From: Thermoplasmatota archaeon
GTDB taxonomy: Archaea; Thermoplasmatota; Thermoplasmata; Thermoplasmatales; Thermoplasmataceae
DNA length: 24,434 nucleotides
Assembly: GCA_023379355.1 (NCBI GenBank)
Contig: JAMCUD010000004.1
Location: 1-24,434, forward strand
Direction of reading: 5' to 3'
Shown here: positions 17,601 through 23,874 of the stretch, piece by piece
Layout: each line of letters begins with the position of its first letter
Numbering within the stretch: the stretch's first letter is position 1
The notes under the pieces: model-generated
The model's database searches: none
Seen by the model: the letters and a program-made list of their open reading frames with translations, nothing else
Told to the model about the DNA's origin: nothing
Translations under genes and position numbers: made by a program

Positions 17601-17978
17601 AATTATGGATGGGTTGGCACCATTTCATACAACAACACAACAGTTTCCTCAGTAACAGGGCAGATGACTTGGGCCAACATAACAGTTGGGTTCAACTCGT
17701 CAAAGGTTATTTACGTTGTATTGTCCCCCAATGCGTCTGCTCCCATTAAGAGCTTCAGCTTCACGCTTTACTCATCTGCCGCAGGAATTAGCCAGAATAT
17801 CACAATGGGTGTATCTTCGCCAACCTTGTCATCAATTTCACCGTATCCTGTGGGCCCAGGGGTCATAGGTAATTACACTGGCGACCCGTATGAAAGCCTG
17901 ATCATAGGGCTAGTGATCATCGCCGTTGCTGTAGTGGCAGGCATAGGGATAGCGGGATACAGGGGGAGAAAGAAATGA
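11637..17978 (+). CDS. aglB: Giant oligosaccharyltransferase AglB with a long extracellular beta-domain tail
   Basis: AglB is the single-subunit STT3-type enzyme that moves a lipid-linked glycan onto Asn of N-x-S/T sequons on the outer membrane face. The N-terminal part is polytopic (about residues 20-510). It shows the first acidic motif GGSDPYYN with Asp60, a second motif region GRMHTPE (173-179), the external-loop TIAE at 373-376 and the catalytic-site WWDYG at 581-585. A later IDHNLFP (731-737) stands where DK/MI-type motifs occur. From about 908 a carboxypeptidase-regulatory-like domain begins (VQGKVTTPDGTPVPGVRVTI). It is followed by many Ser/Thr/Asn-rich beta segments, NEW3/CARDB-like domains (about 1842-2060), and a C-terminal membrane helix (about 2087-2108) ending GRKK. 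At 2113 residues it is roughly twice the usual archaeal length. The tail carries at least forty sequons. Codon use and reading frame are continuous, so a single gene. Confidence 0.95.
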   Translation: MDIQYDQESTVQARLARHADFIIVGILFVFYLFFANYYAWGLTFVNGGGISTLPTSGGSDPYYNFYLILHFLSTGHWLVHDPSLNYPFGSTNPRNPFFHVMLVFVAEVLAPIFGAKMAAFYAFEEFDAVFGALLIIPVYLITKEIFGKKAGYLAAFLYTLMPSNLSAGILSGGRMHTPELIFAFFTVYFFAMAMKYTKKNSIIDGLHDIRKLPSRLREFYYQNTLATVYALLAGASLGGLMLAWQGYAYIEAIILIYVAIQLIANLILKKPTGYITFYTALFIILGFAMGAYYYQAIGEGPAWYNAELLIGILIILFSGVINIIGRRPWVLIIPLLLVVAGGGVLGLNYLAPSLLHRLLSGDGYFIKTRVYDTIAEAQAPALGQYISGFGVAQFILGIAGLIYIVYLYIKERKEEILFVLVFSLVSIYMSFAAARFNITAAPAYGILGAAILMYFARMVKIDDLKNRKNVGYGSIRKAIKGNIKWVQAAFVVIIALVLLVPSALSMVSASVPANTASQINTELTNAIPAFLKVNKTSTVSFAGALGVPIDNASQPLALSFSWLATQNSNLPISEKPAYVSWWDYGFQELYQGQHPTVADDFQQGIPQAGEILLAQNQSQDIALFIAIDLQANYQQNGNHFSPNVENSIISELGTKEYRTIVNVSANPGDFTSTVLNNPSIYGQYVSSITSSNVYYAFLKGNLSYEYPTSTLVNLYQNLIQETGYQISYIQIDHNLFPSSATSPGIFYAPAYLTYTPSYASSGGEIIPTEYYNVYGITDNGTFPLNQLNSSAVVLNYTIQYTPQFYNSSIYRFTIGYPPTAVGQTNGIPGVSFGQTTDTVMPAWNMSHFEVVYENSLYNPYKNYQAHPTDFKEIPLQEAYKLQKENNGTVVLFSSASQMLTYSDPIVEYFPGAIVQGKVTTPDGTPVPGVRVTIFDQYGIPHQTVVTNDNGEYTLSAVPGNDTLIFSTGSLNQEYLIGSNSVGQKTINVTNAQAERITTGYNTTTGLPSYYITENLQVSSSSVSGSAQYSFQQNPAISSPSSANTVTIRSGNVILTNSTYGLKYNLSINNGNWSMKDVPPLSYEASLYTDGHMFSDLQQVNVTVGGNLAYNIKVPFDVVFARIMVAGSPVSGVSMSAFAQNGTVWDYVSSNSSGVARIYVTPGTYSVRAAGAYLSSYPQTISFSGWNENRSLNVTPDPSAQLSVYVTNPGSSLNGTLYHDGAVSSALALNDNGNGMLTATVPLGTYTVYLTSGNKSFMETVQVNSNMSLTATLESSSMVSVTSHIHGISSYSGTYEILSSSGFLQKVYSSGNSWKIMVPSGYYSVSGIGTYTGGTLYGLTQVVTPSSVNVNLSLQYNDTVSVLPFISTGSATGYSTSSSLFSGIVVLRYDNNPIYYSELSTTGYSQLYFPSYASGLTFVNYSGAFFQNQSYRVSAGTQNLPLVPKTLSFSVAVSGSNYKVDGSELSLIGNNGAFNYTVVTGNNPVEIQPGLYAVSIHKSGETIVADRSVISVVNGMVPDVTINSSAYSSVNVSGSRTAYLYNSSGSQFSNLSMIYNGQYTLYAFNSTRGVAVSQVNITGDTTLNPSYGSFIYANLSNSLQQSGGTYYVAGSSFNISFQQGRVALPSGSYTVTYEDRVANSSGSFIINGSFSTYLGSSSNVIVPVSQHNLLATLEGYVTYGSSASSYATVMLLNSTGSLAYKTHANYLGYYSLSVSTGQYTLYVLNNATSTGFFGSLSIPGFTKSYDENVTMLPAYKELISVNLGASIIYHTVTASVGNAVFSFNSSVGSITLPIGNYTFSSSLSSTTMASNGTSISVSYSQSETLYINSAQSIQITLQLVVYHAFSLKLDTPVQAIKPGSSETGNVTITNQGNSVVNVTLSSGSSKWTVKFNQTSFILQPGQHMNLTFNATLTGNVEYGSQQIPVIISYAGGSTSSSIPVKILQSPGYSIKQNLTPFTKNSDIYLPVAVNNTGNAPISVNLSVNDTVLKNYGWVGTISYNNTTVSSVTGQMTWANITVGFNSSKVIYVVLSPNASAPIKSFSFTLYSSAAGISQNITMGVSSPTLSSISPYPVGPGVIGNYTGDPYESLIIGLVIIAVAVVAGIGIAGYRGRKK

Positions 17979-18751
17979 GGGCTAGGATAGGCATATTTGC
18001 ACTGGCACTTCTGGCGGTAATTATAATGGGATTTGCAGGCACATCCAGCGCCACATACATCCCGCCATTTTCGGCATCGGTCTCCCTTCCTTCATATGCA
18101 ACGACGGGGCAGAACTTTACGTTCTATGTGAATGACACCCTTGGATTCAACAATTATACTGTTACAGTTTATATCTCAGGTGAAAACCTAACAGGTGCCA
18201 GTCCAGCCACATCATACCATACTTTCCATAAATCCAATCCGGATTTTGCCGTCAACCTCAAGATGCCTGCTGCACCACAGACAGTCTACGTCACGGTCGT
18301 TTCAGGCGCAAACTATAGCTCTCATTTCGTCCACACCACATTTAGCGGCTCAATAAACGTTATTGCTCCCATTGTATTCTATGCAACCGTAACTGATACG
18401 GGATCTGCTGCAATCCATAACCTGACTGTGGATTTCACGGTTGATGGCCAGTTTGTAGGCACTGCAGTGGCTTCGTATGTCCCCCCCGGAGGTTCCTATA
18501 CTGTAAACTTCACATATGTTAACCCATATCTTACAAATGGGGAACACACCCTGACTGTTTCAGTGAACAACCCTGCTGTGAGCATAGATGGATCATCTGG
18601 AACATACACAACCCATTTTTACTACGGAAGTCCGCCAAATTATGACTGGATCTATTATGTGGCCGCCATTGTTGTTGCGTTCATGATATTTCTTGCCCTG
18701 ACTGCAGGTAGAAGGACAAATCTGCCCAACAGACCCAAATGGAGAAAATAG
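17975..18751 (+). CDS. Secreted, membrane-anchored beta-domain protein coupled to aglB
   Basis: 258 residues: Sec-type signal or N-terminal anchor (RIGIFALALLAVIIMGFAG, cleavage possible after SSA at 24-26), an extracellular part with two beta-sandwich-like segments, and a C-terminal helix (about WIYYVAAIVVAFMIFLALTA) followed by a basic tail. The segment VFYATVTDTGSAAIHNLTVD resembles a CARDB-type adhesion domain. Several N-x-S/T sequons are present. Its ATG overlaps the aglB stop (ATGA), so the two are translated together, and both share the topology of beta domains held by a C-terminal helix. It may be an accessory or envelope partner of AglB, which is inferred from coupling only. I know no named family for it. 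Confidence 0.85.
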   Translation: MRARIGIFALALLAVIIMGFAGTSSATYIPPFSASVSLPSYATTGQNFTFYVNDTLGFNNYTVTVYISGENLTGASPATSYHTFHKSNPDFAVNLKMPAAPQTVYVTVVSGANYSSHFVHTTFSGSINVIAPIVFYATVTDTGSAAIHNLTVDFTVDGQFVGTAVASYVPPGGSYTVNFTYVNPYLTNGEHTLTVSVNNPAVSIDGSSGTYTTHFYYGSPPNYDWIYYVAAIVVAFMIFLALTAGRRTNLPNRPKWRK

Positions 18752-18767
18752 TGGCTTTATATGTTTC

Positions 18768-19430
18768 TTAGAGGTTTGATGAATTTCTCATCTGGCTCTT
18801 GAGGGTCTTGAACTCCCTCTCAAACATATTTTTTCTCCTAACGTTTGAAAATGGTCCTGAATGGATATATCTCCGTTCGGTCGCGGCTATCCTGGCTGCT
18901 GACAATGCATTATCATGTATCTTGTGAGGGAAACTGGTGTTCTTCTCGTCCACTATCTTGATATTAAGATTTAGGGCCATAAGCCCCTTAATGATGAAGT
19001 CCCTGTTGGGAATATCTCCATTCCCTATCTTCACCTGAAGCTTGCTGAACGGATATGAGCTTATGATTTTCGACACATGATTGGGAAGTTCTTCACGGGA
19101 TGTACACTCAAAAGCCTCCATCAATATTTCGTCAGCAAAGACAGCGACTCCGGGGTAGGGCCCAGGATCGATTCCGATGGTCAAGGTCTCAAACTTCTCC
19201 TTGTAAAAAAGGCTCGCAAGTGACGATCTCAGCGCATCAAGCGGTGTTTCCCCCTTGAACTGGTTGCTCGTATTGAAACAATCCCTGCTTGAACTCAAAA
19301 CCACGTTAACATCCGGAGGCTGAAATGAAGGCTCTGACAGGCTGACAAAGGGAAGATCCCAGGACTTCAGGAGTTCTATGACATCATGATAGAACTTGAA
19401 GTCTGAAGTAAGGACTCCTATACGTGCCAT
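18768..19430 (-). CDS. Predicted nuclease with RNase H / RuvC-like fold
   Basis: 220 residues. After a variable N-terminal domain (about 1-80), a RuvC-like core starts with TIGIDPGPYPGVAVFADE (Asp88 as the first metal ligand). It continues through VKIGNGD (Asp139) and KIVDEKNTS (Asp161/Glu162) and ends with HDNALSAARIAATE (Asp173). This spacing of acidic residues fits a two-metal RNase H-superfamily nuclease, as in archaeal RuvC-like proteins of unknown function; the substrate is not evident. A basic C-terminal tail (VRRKNMFEREFKTLKSQMR) could contact nucleic acid. TATA ATTTAAAT 26 nt before the ATG suggests a leaderless mRNA. It converges on the aglB pair with a 16-nt gap. Confidence 0.75.
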   Translation of the reverse strand: MARIGVLTSDFKFYHDVIELLKSWDLPFVSLSEPSFQPPDVNVVLSSSRDCFNTSNQFKGETPLDALRSSLASLFYKEKFETLTIGIDPGPYPGVAVFADEILMEAFECTSREELPNHVSKIISSYPFSKLQVKIGNGDIPNRDFIIKGLMALNLNIKIVDEKNTSFPHKIHDNALSAARIAATERRYIHSGPFSNVRRKNMFEREFKTLKSQMRNSSNL

Positions 19431-19451
19431 TCATTTCATAATTCTACAATG

Positions 19452-19459
19452 ATTTAAAT
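19452..19459 (-). promoter_or_regulatory. TATA box of the RuvC-like gene
   Basis: ATTTAAAT is centred about 26 nt before the ATG at 19430 on the minus strand, matching a leaderless start. Confidence 0.55.
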
Positions 19460-19525
19460 GTTTTCCTCGGGGATGGCGTGGCATCAAATCGGGCAATACC
19501 AAAGCCAATCCAGAACGGCAGTAAC

Positions 19526-19534
19526 AATTAATAT
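19526..19534 (+). promoter_or_regulatory. TATA box of the rhodanese gene
   Basis: AATTAATAT is centred about 25 nt before the ATG at 19555, again a leaderless arrangement and divergent from the RuvC-like gene. Confidence 0.5.
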
Positions 19535-19554
19535 CTTGGTCCAATTTTGTCATC

Positions 19555-19902
19555 ATGGGGATATTGGATTATTTCAGGACACCTGAAGGGCTGGTTGAGT
19601 ACGGCCCTGAGGATTTTAAGAGTGCAATTAGCGAGGGCAGCCATAGAGTCATAGATGTTCGCACAGCGGCTGAATACAAAAGGGATCACATCGAAGGTGT
19701 TGAGCTAATATCACTTGGCAGGCTAAAGAGAACACTTGACAGCCTGGACAGGAACTCAAGCTACCTGCTGGTCTGTGCAACAGGCCACAGAAGTAGAGCA
19801 GCTGCCGCAGCAATGCGGAGGAAAGGGTTCAGCAAGATAGGGCACCTGAAAGGCGGAATGACTGCCTGGAACTCATTCTACGGGTACAAAAAGGACAGAT
19901 GA
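19555..19902 (+). CDS. Single-domain rhodanese (sulfurtransferase)
   Basis: 115 residues, one rhodanese domain. The family accepts a sulfane sulfur on an active-site Cys and passes it to thiols or cyanide. Visible are the first motif VIDVRTAAEYKRDHIEGVEL (32-51), the active-site loop CATGHRS with Cys74, and the closing motif GHLKGGMTAWNS. The six-residue loop after Cys matches sulfurtransferases rather than Cdc25-type phosphatases. No signal peptide, so cytosolic. The physiological acceptor is unknown. The stop codon directly abuts that of the convergent methyltransferase. Confidence 0.93.
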   Translation: MGILDYFRTPEGLVEYGPEDFKSAISEGSHRVIDVRTAAEYKRDHIEGVELISLGRLKRTLDSLDRNSSYLLVCATGHRSRAAAAAMRRKGFSKIGHLKGGMTAWNSFYGYKKDR

Positions 19903-20511
19903 TCAGGACAGAATACAGCAGATAAAGCCGGAATCCTCTATAAACTCCATTTCTCTCCCGGTCTTGCTTCCAAGGATCTCGAAATCCCTTCTGCTCATGA
20001 GGTGGTTCATCACGAATCTCCTGTTGAAGCTTCCATCATCTGTGACCTCAAATATCATGAATCTGCCGGAGGGCTTTAGCCTTTCAACTATTGGGTCGAT
20101 GCTTTGCTCCCTATCCTTCCAGTGGTGAAAAGAGAGGCTTGTGTAGATGAGATCAAACTTTTCATTTCCAGGGATGTTCCTGCTACTGCCAACACTGAAC
20201 CTAACACGATCGGCCATCCCCAGTTTGGCAGCCTTCCTGCTGGCTATCCTGACCATGTGCGGAGATGGATCAATTCCCATAAAGGAACCCTGATGACGCT
20301 TCGCTATGTCCAAAAGGGTTATGCCTGGACCTGATCCTATGTCTAAAAGGTTCTCGAAATTTCTGGAAAGAACAGTATTCTCGACGAAGGAATAGAATCT
20401 CCTCAGCGTCGGCACTGCCCTTACAATGCCGTAGAACTTGGACGAAATTGCACCAAATCTCTCCTCTCCGGGAAGATAAAGATCATATTTTACAGTTTCA
20501 TCATCAGCCAT
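19903..20511 (-). CDS. Class I SAM-dependent methyltransferase
   Basis: 202 residues with a Rossmann-type methyltransferase core. Motif I is NLLDIGSGPGITLLDIA (54-70), followed by acidic MGIDPSPHMV (78-87), RVRFSVGSSRNIP (102-114), motif IV FDLIYTSLSFHHW (119-131) and LKPSGRFMIFEV. The profile is that of UbiE/COQ5-like or small-molecule methyltransferases; the substrate cannot be read from the sequence. The N-terminal 50 residues are helical, with Tyr/Arg-rich stretches. A CATAAAAAGC stretch at 20554-20563 (TTTTTATG on the minus strand) about 45 nt upstream could serve as TATA with a short leader. It is 62 nt downstream of the DHH nuclease gene. Confidence 0.88.
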   Translation of the reverse strand: MADDETVKYDLYLPGEERFGAISSKFYGIVRAVPTLRRFYSFVENTVLSRNFENLLDIGSGPGITLLDIAKRHQGSFMGIDPSPHMVRIASRKAAKLGMADRVRFSVGSSRNIPGNEKFDLIYTSLSFHHWKDREQSIDPIVERLKPSGRFMIFEVTDDGSFNRRFVMNHLMSRRDFEILGSKTGREMEFIEDSGFICCILS

Positions 20512-20573
20512 GGCGGTCGTTCCTGAATATCGTCAAGCACATCATGCAAGATGCCATAAAAAGCTTAACAGTT

Positions 20574-21926
20574 TCAGCTTCTTTCACCGAAACCAGGCGA
20601 CAGTTGCTCCCCTATTATCCTGTTTGCAATTTCCACAAACTGTTTCTCTTTCCCTCTAGGAATAACAGCACCGGCGGCTATGTCATGCCCTCCTCCGGAG
20701 CCCCCCACCTCCTCTGCACTCCTCTTCATGACAATCGACAGGTTCAGCCCCTTTTGAACCTGGCGCCTGGAACCCCTCGAAGAAACCTTGGTATCAACTG
20801 TCCCGACATTGAATCCTATGAGGGGTTTGTCCTGTTTCATCAGGTAGAGCATCATAATCCCACTAATGGCGCCGGCCATCTCCGATTCAGGTGCATAGAA
20901 ATATCTTACATTTGTATCCTCGAAAATCTCCTTTAATGCCCGATAAGTATACTCTATCAGCTTCGTCTTGAAAATCTTCCAGTTGTTGATCATCTCCTCC
21001 CTTGCGCTTTCGTCGCCTAGGAAGTATATGACAGGTATGGCGTTCATGCCAACCTTGGCGTTGCCATCTACAATTGTACTGATCTCTTTCGACGTGAAGT
21101 CCCATCCAGGGAACTTCATGATGTCACTCTCCACATATTTGATTGCTTCAGGGCCGGCATTCTGCCTTAGTAGGCGCCATGCAAGATATTCAGAAAGGAT
21201 GCGCTTCTCATCCTCTGTGAGGTCAAAAATGCCCTTGTTTCCCTCGATACCAAGCTTCTGGAGCTCTGTCCTTACGTTTTCTGACTTTCCAGACAGATCA
21301 AAGAAGAAAGGATCGGTCGAATAGGTGAGGGATTCCTGAATGGTTTCCCCTTCCATGTTCAGAGTATGTTCGGTCCTGCCTTGCCTTCCGTAGTGCTCTA
21401 TGATGGTGCGGTTCAGTCCACTGAAGCCTCCGATATCTTGCTTATCCGCAATTGCGCCTGATATCATGAAAGGCAGGAGATCTGCGTTGCTTTCGTCAAT
21501 TGCAACTGCCATAAGGAAGGCCATGGTGGCGCCACATGCATCTCTGGTACCGTCCACCCCGTAGTTCCTCGCATTAATATTCAGTCCCTTGAAATTGTTA
21601 TCCCTGAAGAAATGGTGGTCAAGGATTACCACGTTGGAATGTTCCTCTATGGCACCTGCCTGGTCTGATCCTGCATCGGCAATTATGGTGAATACGTCTG
21701 GATATTCTTCCACCCTTTCCCTGAATTTAACAGAATCAAGATTCCTTATGAACCCGAGATGAAATCTTATATTCTTTCGCCTGAGGGCCTGTGTGAGAAT
21801 GATGGCCGCACTGCCTCCATCTCCATCGTAATGCGTCAGTATTCTGACAAAATTGTTAGCGAGGATCCGCTGCGAACCCTCCTTAAGGATGCTGTAAAAT
21901 TTATCGTCTATTATATCCTTGAGCAT
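20574..21926 (-). CDS. DHH-family RecJ-like nuclease (archaeal GAN type)
   Basis: 450 residues, close to archaeal RecJ-like/GAN proteins, which are single-strand 5'-3' exonucleases that bind the GINS-CMG replication complex. Motifs: HYDGDGGSAA with His32, Asp34 and Asp36; IIADAGSDQAG with Asp84; VILDHHF with Asp103-His104-His105; and SGAIADKQDIGG. The C-terminal DHHA1 motif is GGSGGGHDIAAGAVIP. All metal-binding residues of the DHH core appear present, so the enzyme is likely active rather than a Cdc45-like degenerate copy. The start is 4 nt after the uS15 stop (TGA-AGAA-ATG). Linkage of this nuclease with the uS15 gene is a recurring archaeal arrangement. Confidence 0.92.
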   Translation of the reverse strand: MLKDIIDDKFYSILKEGSQRILANNFVRILTHYDGDGGSAAIILTQALRRKNIRFHLGFIRNLDSVKFRERVEEYPDVFTIIADAGSDQAGAIEEHSNVVILDHHFFRDNNFKGLNINARNYGVDGTRDACGATMAFLMAVAIDESNADLLPFMISGAIADKQDIGGFSGLNRTIIEHYGRQGRTEHTLNMEGETIQESLTYSTDPFFFDLSGKSENVRTELQKLGIEGNKGIFDLTEDEKRILSEYLAWRLLRQNAGPEAIKYVESDIMKFPGWDFTSKEISTIVDGNAKVGMNAIPVIYFLGDESAREEMINNWKIFKTKLIEYTYRALKEIFEDTNVRYFYAPESEMAGAISGIMMLYLMKQDKPLIGFNVGTVDTKVSSRGSRRQVQKGLNLSIVMKRSAEEVGGSGGGHDIAAGAVIPRGKEKQFVEIANRIIGEQLSPGFGERS

Positions 21927-21930
21927 TTCT

Positions 21931-22368
21931 TCATAAAACCTTTGCCAGGTTCCACTCAGGGGCCAATTTTCCCTCGCGCTTGTAGTACTTCACAAGCCGG
22001 AGTATTTTTGACATTATTAGCATCTGCCCTCTCTTGTTGCTGTAGTCCTTTGGATTCAGCTCGATGTGCCTTGATGCGCTCTGGTACCTCCTTATTAGGT
22101 TGAGAAGATCCTCCGGCACCTGATCCTTTATGCCCGCCTCTGCAAGCACCTGGTTAACCTTCTTCCCTAGGACGGCCCGGGTGCTGGGGATGCCATACTG
22201 GTCTCTAAGTTTAATGCCTATTGCAGACGACGTGCTGCCTGCCTTCTTCATATCAACTATCATCTTGATTACTTCATCGTTTGAGAACTGTATCCAGTTT
22301 GGTTTCTCCGAGCTGTAAATCTTCCTTGACTTTGATTTTCCTCTCTTTCTGGTGTGCATTCGCGCCAT
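21931..22368 (-). CDS. rps15: 30S ribosomal protein S15 (uS15)
   Basis: 145 residues, the archaeal/eukaryotic long form. It has a basic N-terminal extension ([15 protein letters not shown]) and the S13/S15 N-domain ([38 protein letters not shown]). The 16S-binding core includes [20 protein letters not shown] and [13 protein letters not shown]. It binds the central domain of 16S rRNA early in 30S assembly. TATTAAT (22407-22413) and an AGGATC before the ATG give it a promoter and RBS. The DHH nuclease follows within 4 nt as an operon. Confidence 0.97.
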   Translation of the reverse strand: MARMHTRKRGKSKSRKIYSSEKPNWIQFSNDEVIKMIVDMKKAGSTSSAIGIKLRDQYGIPSTRAVLGKKVNQVLAEAGIKDQVPEDLLNLIRRYQSASRHIELNPKDYSNKRGQMLIMSKILRLVKYYKREGKLAPEWNLAKVL

Positions 22369-22406
22369 TTTGATCCTAACCTTCAGGTCTACCTTTATCT
22401 TTACGG

Positions 22407-22413
22407 TATTAAT
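22407..22413 (-). promoter_or_regulatory. TATA box of the uS15-DHH nuclease operon
   Basis: On the minus strand ATTAATA, centred about 42 nt before the uS15 ATG, implies a leader of about 16 nt that includes the AGGATC ribosome site. Confidence 0.45.
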
Positions 22414-22445
22414 CTATTTTTTGCAGACTCCCATCAACTCATGGT

Positions 22446-23138
22446 TCACAGGATATTGAAATCTCTCTCATACTGGCAGATTGCCTCCATGGCCACTGAC
22501 CAAATTGTAAGCTCCTCAGGGAAGATGCTTATTCCAGATCCGAGGGAATAAACATCGGAAAGGAAGTCTCCCTGCGAGAATCCCCCTATGACAACAGTCC
22601 TATCCTCTCCTGGCCCAGAGCGGAATATCTCCCTGATTCCGGCATTTACGCCCCTGGGAGAGAGCAATATCCTCTGGCCTGATCCAAGCGAAATTGCATG
22701 CTTCCAGTCGCCGGCCTCCGTCTTGAGGAGAACCTCATCCTGTCCCGATATGATTCCCTTTTCAAAGAGGTCTTCCATGAGCCCGACGAATCTGTTGTAA
22801 GACTTGGGGAGCCTGGTCCTGGGATTAACACTGATGATTATGTCGTTTCTTGTGTGAATTATGACGGTCAACTGGCCTCTCTTGCTCAGTATGGACTCAA
22901 GCGCAACCTGGAGAAGATGAAATATTATGTCGGGCCTACCTCGCCTCGTGGATTCTCCAGGAAAAGCCCTTTCTATGGCTCCGTGCATGAAATTACTGTC
23001 CAGAATCATCCTCTTTGCAGGCTTCTTCCTCTTCTTCGCCTGTATCCTTATGGAATAGTCATCCAGCATCTCAGGCGGGACGAGTTCAAGTTCTGCGTCA
23101 ACAACCACGAGTGTAAGCATGACTGGTAAGCCCGGCAT
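22446..23138 (-). CDS. nep1: rRNA pseudouridine N1-methyltransferase Nep1/Emg1
   Basis: Nep1 is a SPOUT-class (trefoil-knot) SAM methyltransferase that methylates a pseudouridine in the head of small-subunit rRNA during ribosome biogenesis. The 230-residue product carries the signature RRGRPDIIFHLLQVALES (65-82), IHTRNDIIISVNPRTRLPK (94-112) and SYNRFVGLMEDLF. The C-terminal knot has VVIGGFSQGDF, corresponding to the SAM site, and EELTIWSVAMEAICQYER. The length is normal for archaeal Nep1. Start ATG 23138 has AAGGAG 9 nt upstream. It sits beside uS15 in the same direction and shares a compact divergent promoter with the CobO gene. Confidence 0.95.
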   Translation of the reverse strand: MPGLPVMLTLVVVDAELELVPPEMLDDYSIRIQAKKRKKPAKRMILDSNFMHGAIERAFPGESTRRGRPDIIFHLLQVALESILSKRGQLTVIIHTRNDIIISVNPRTRLPKSYNRFVGLMEDLFEKGIISGQDEVLLKTEAGDWKHAISLGSGQRILLSPRGVNAGIREIFRSGPGEDRTVVIGGFSQGDFLSDVYSLGSGISIFPEELTIWSVAMEAICQYERDFNIL

Positions 23139-23178
23139 TGTTAATATCTCCTTGCTGCATTACGGGAAAATGGTTTAA
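23139..23178. promoter_or_regulatory. 40-bp interlocked divergent promoter nep1 / cobO
   Basis: Rightward, TTAATAT (23141-23147) is 26 nt before an ATG at 23170 that encodes only Met-Val-stop (ATGGTTTAA), directly followed by the cobO ATG at 23179. Leftward, TTTAAA (23174-23179) overlaps the cobO start codon and is about 26 nt before a nep1 transcript start near 23150. The nep1 SD AAGGAG is at 23148-23153. The two promoters cannot easily be occupied at once. Confidence 0.45.
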
Positions 23179-23772
23179 ATGGCACCTAAACTCAAGAAGG
23201 GGCTCGTGGAAGTTTACACCGGGAATGGAAAGGGGAAGACAACCGCCTCATTTGGGCTTGCCTTCAGGGCACTTGGATGGGGACTGAGGGTTTACATCAT
23301 CCAGTTTATGAAGCTTGGCACCTATGGCGAGAACAGAACATCTTCCAGATTCCCTGACGATCTCAGGGTGGATTTCGCAGGGATGCCTTATTTCATTGCA
23401 TGGGAAGATGACATTCCCAAGGCAGACAGGGATCGCATAAAGAATGTGGTCATTTGCAAGAGGAATGAGCCGCCACAGGAGTATAGGGAGAAGGTGCAGA
23501 AAGCCTTCAGCTCCATGCTGCAGGAGGTCTCAACTGGAAAGTGGGACATTGTCATCATGGACGAGGTCAACGTTGCTATATACTATCATCTTCTGGATCT
23601 AGAACAGGTTCTCAGGTTCATCGATGGAAAGAGCGATAACCTGGAAATAGTGCTGACAGGACGAAAGATGCCTGATGAGATACTGCAGAGGGCATCGCTG
23701 ATCACGGAAATGCTGGAAATAAAGCATCCTTATTCTCAGGGAATACCGGCAAGGCGCGGCATAGATTATTGA
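23179..23772 (+). CDS. cobO: Cob(I)alamin/corrinoid adenosyltransferase (CobO/BtuR type)
   Basis: This enzyme adds the 5'-deoxyadenosyl group to the cobalt of corrinoids to make adenosylcobalamin precursors, in cobalamin synthesis or salvage. At 197 residues it is a full-length member of the CobA/CobO family. It has a P-loop GNGKGKTT (15-22), GLAFRALGWGLRVYIIQFMK, Walker B-like DIVIMDEVNVAIYYHLLD, VLTGRKMPDE and the C-terminal family signature HPYSQGIPARRGIDY. No other cobalamin genes are in the window, so salvage or distant pathway genes are implied. It is translated from the ATG at 23179 immediately after a two-codon ATG-GTT-TAA. Confidence 0.95.
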   Translation: MAPKLKKGLVEVYTGNGKGKTTASFGLAFRALGWGLRVYIIQFMKLGTYGENRTSSRFPDDLRVDFAGMPYFIAWEDDIPKADRDRIKNVVICKRNEPPQEYREKVQKAFSSMLQEVSTGKWDIVIMDEVNVAIYYHLLDLEQVLRFIDGKSDNLEIVLTGRKMPDEILQRASLITEMLEIKHPYSQGIPARRGIDY

Positions 23773-23790
23773 GTAGCTACAAAGATTATA

Positions 23791-23796
23791 TTTTTT
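23791..23796 (+). terminator. T-run terminator candidate after cobO
   Basis: Six T residues within TATATTTTTTAATC begin 18 nt past the cobO stop. Archaeal intrinsic termination uses such T-runs without a required hairpin. Confidence 0.4.
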
Positions 23797-23845
23797 AATC
23801 CTCCTGTGAAGGCTGCTTTGCTGGCATGCCTATTGAACTGCAACA

Positions 23846-23851
23846 TTTTTT
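23846..23851 (+). promoter_or_regulatory. Putative TATA element of the helicase gene
   Basis: ATTTTTTAG is centred about 26 nt before the ATG at 23875, suggesting a leaderless transcript. The box is a weak match. Confidence 0.35.
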
Positions 23852-23874
23852 AGCACATCACATTATTCATCATA

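Noticed and set aside
23139..23178. tRNA or small RNA gene between nep1 and cobO, and in other gaps
   Set aside because: The gaps are too short or lack cloverleaf features such as a GTTCRANNC-like T-loop; I found no tRNA in the window.
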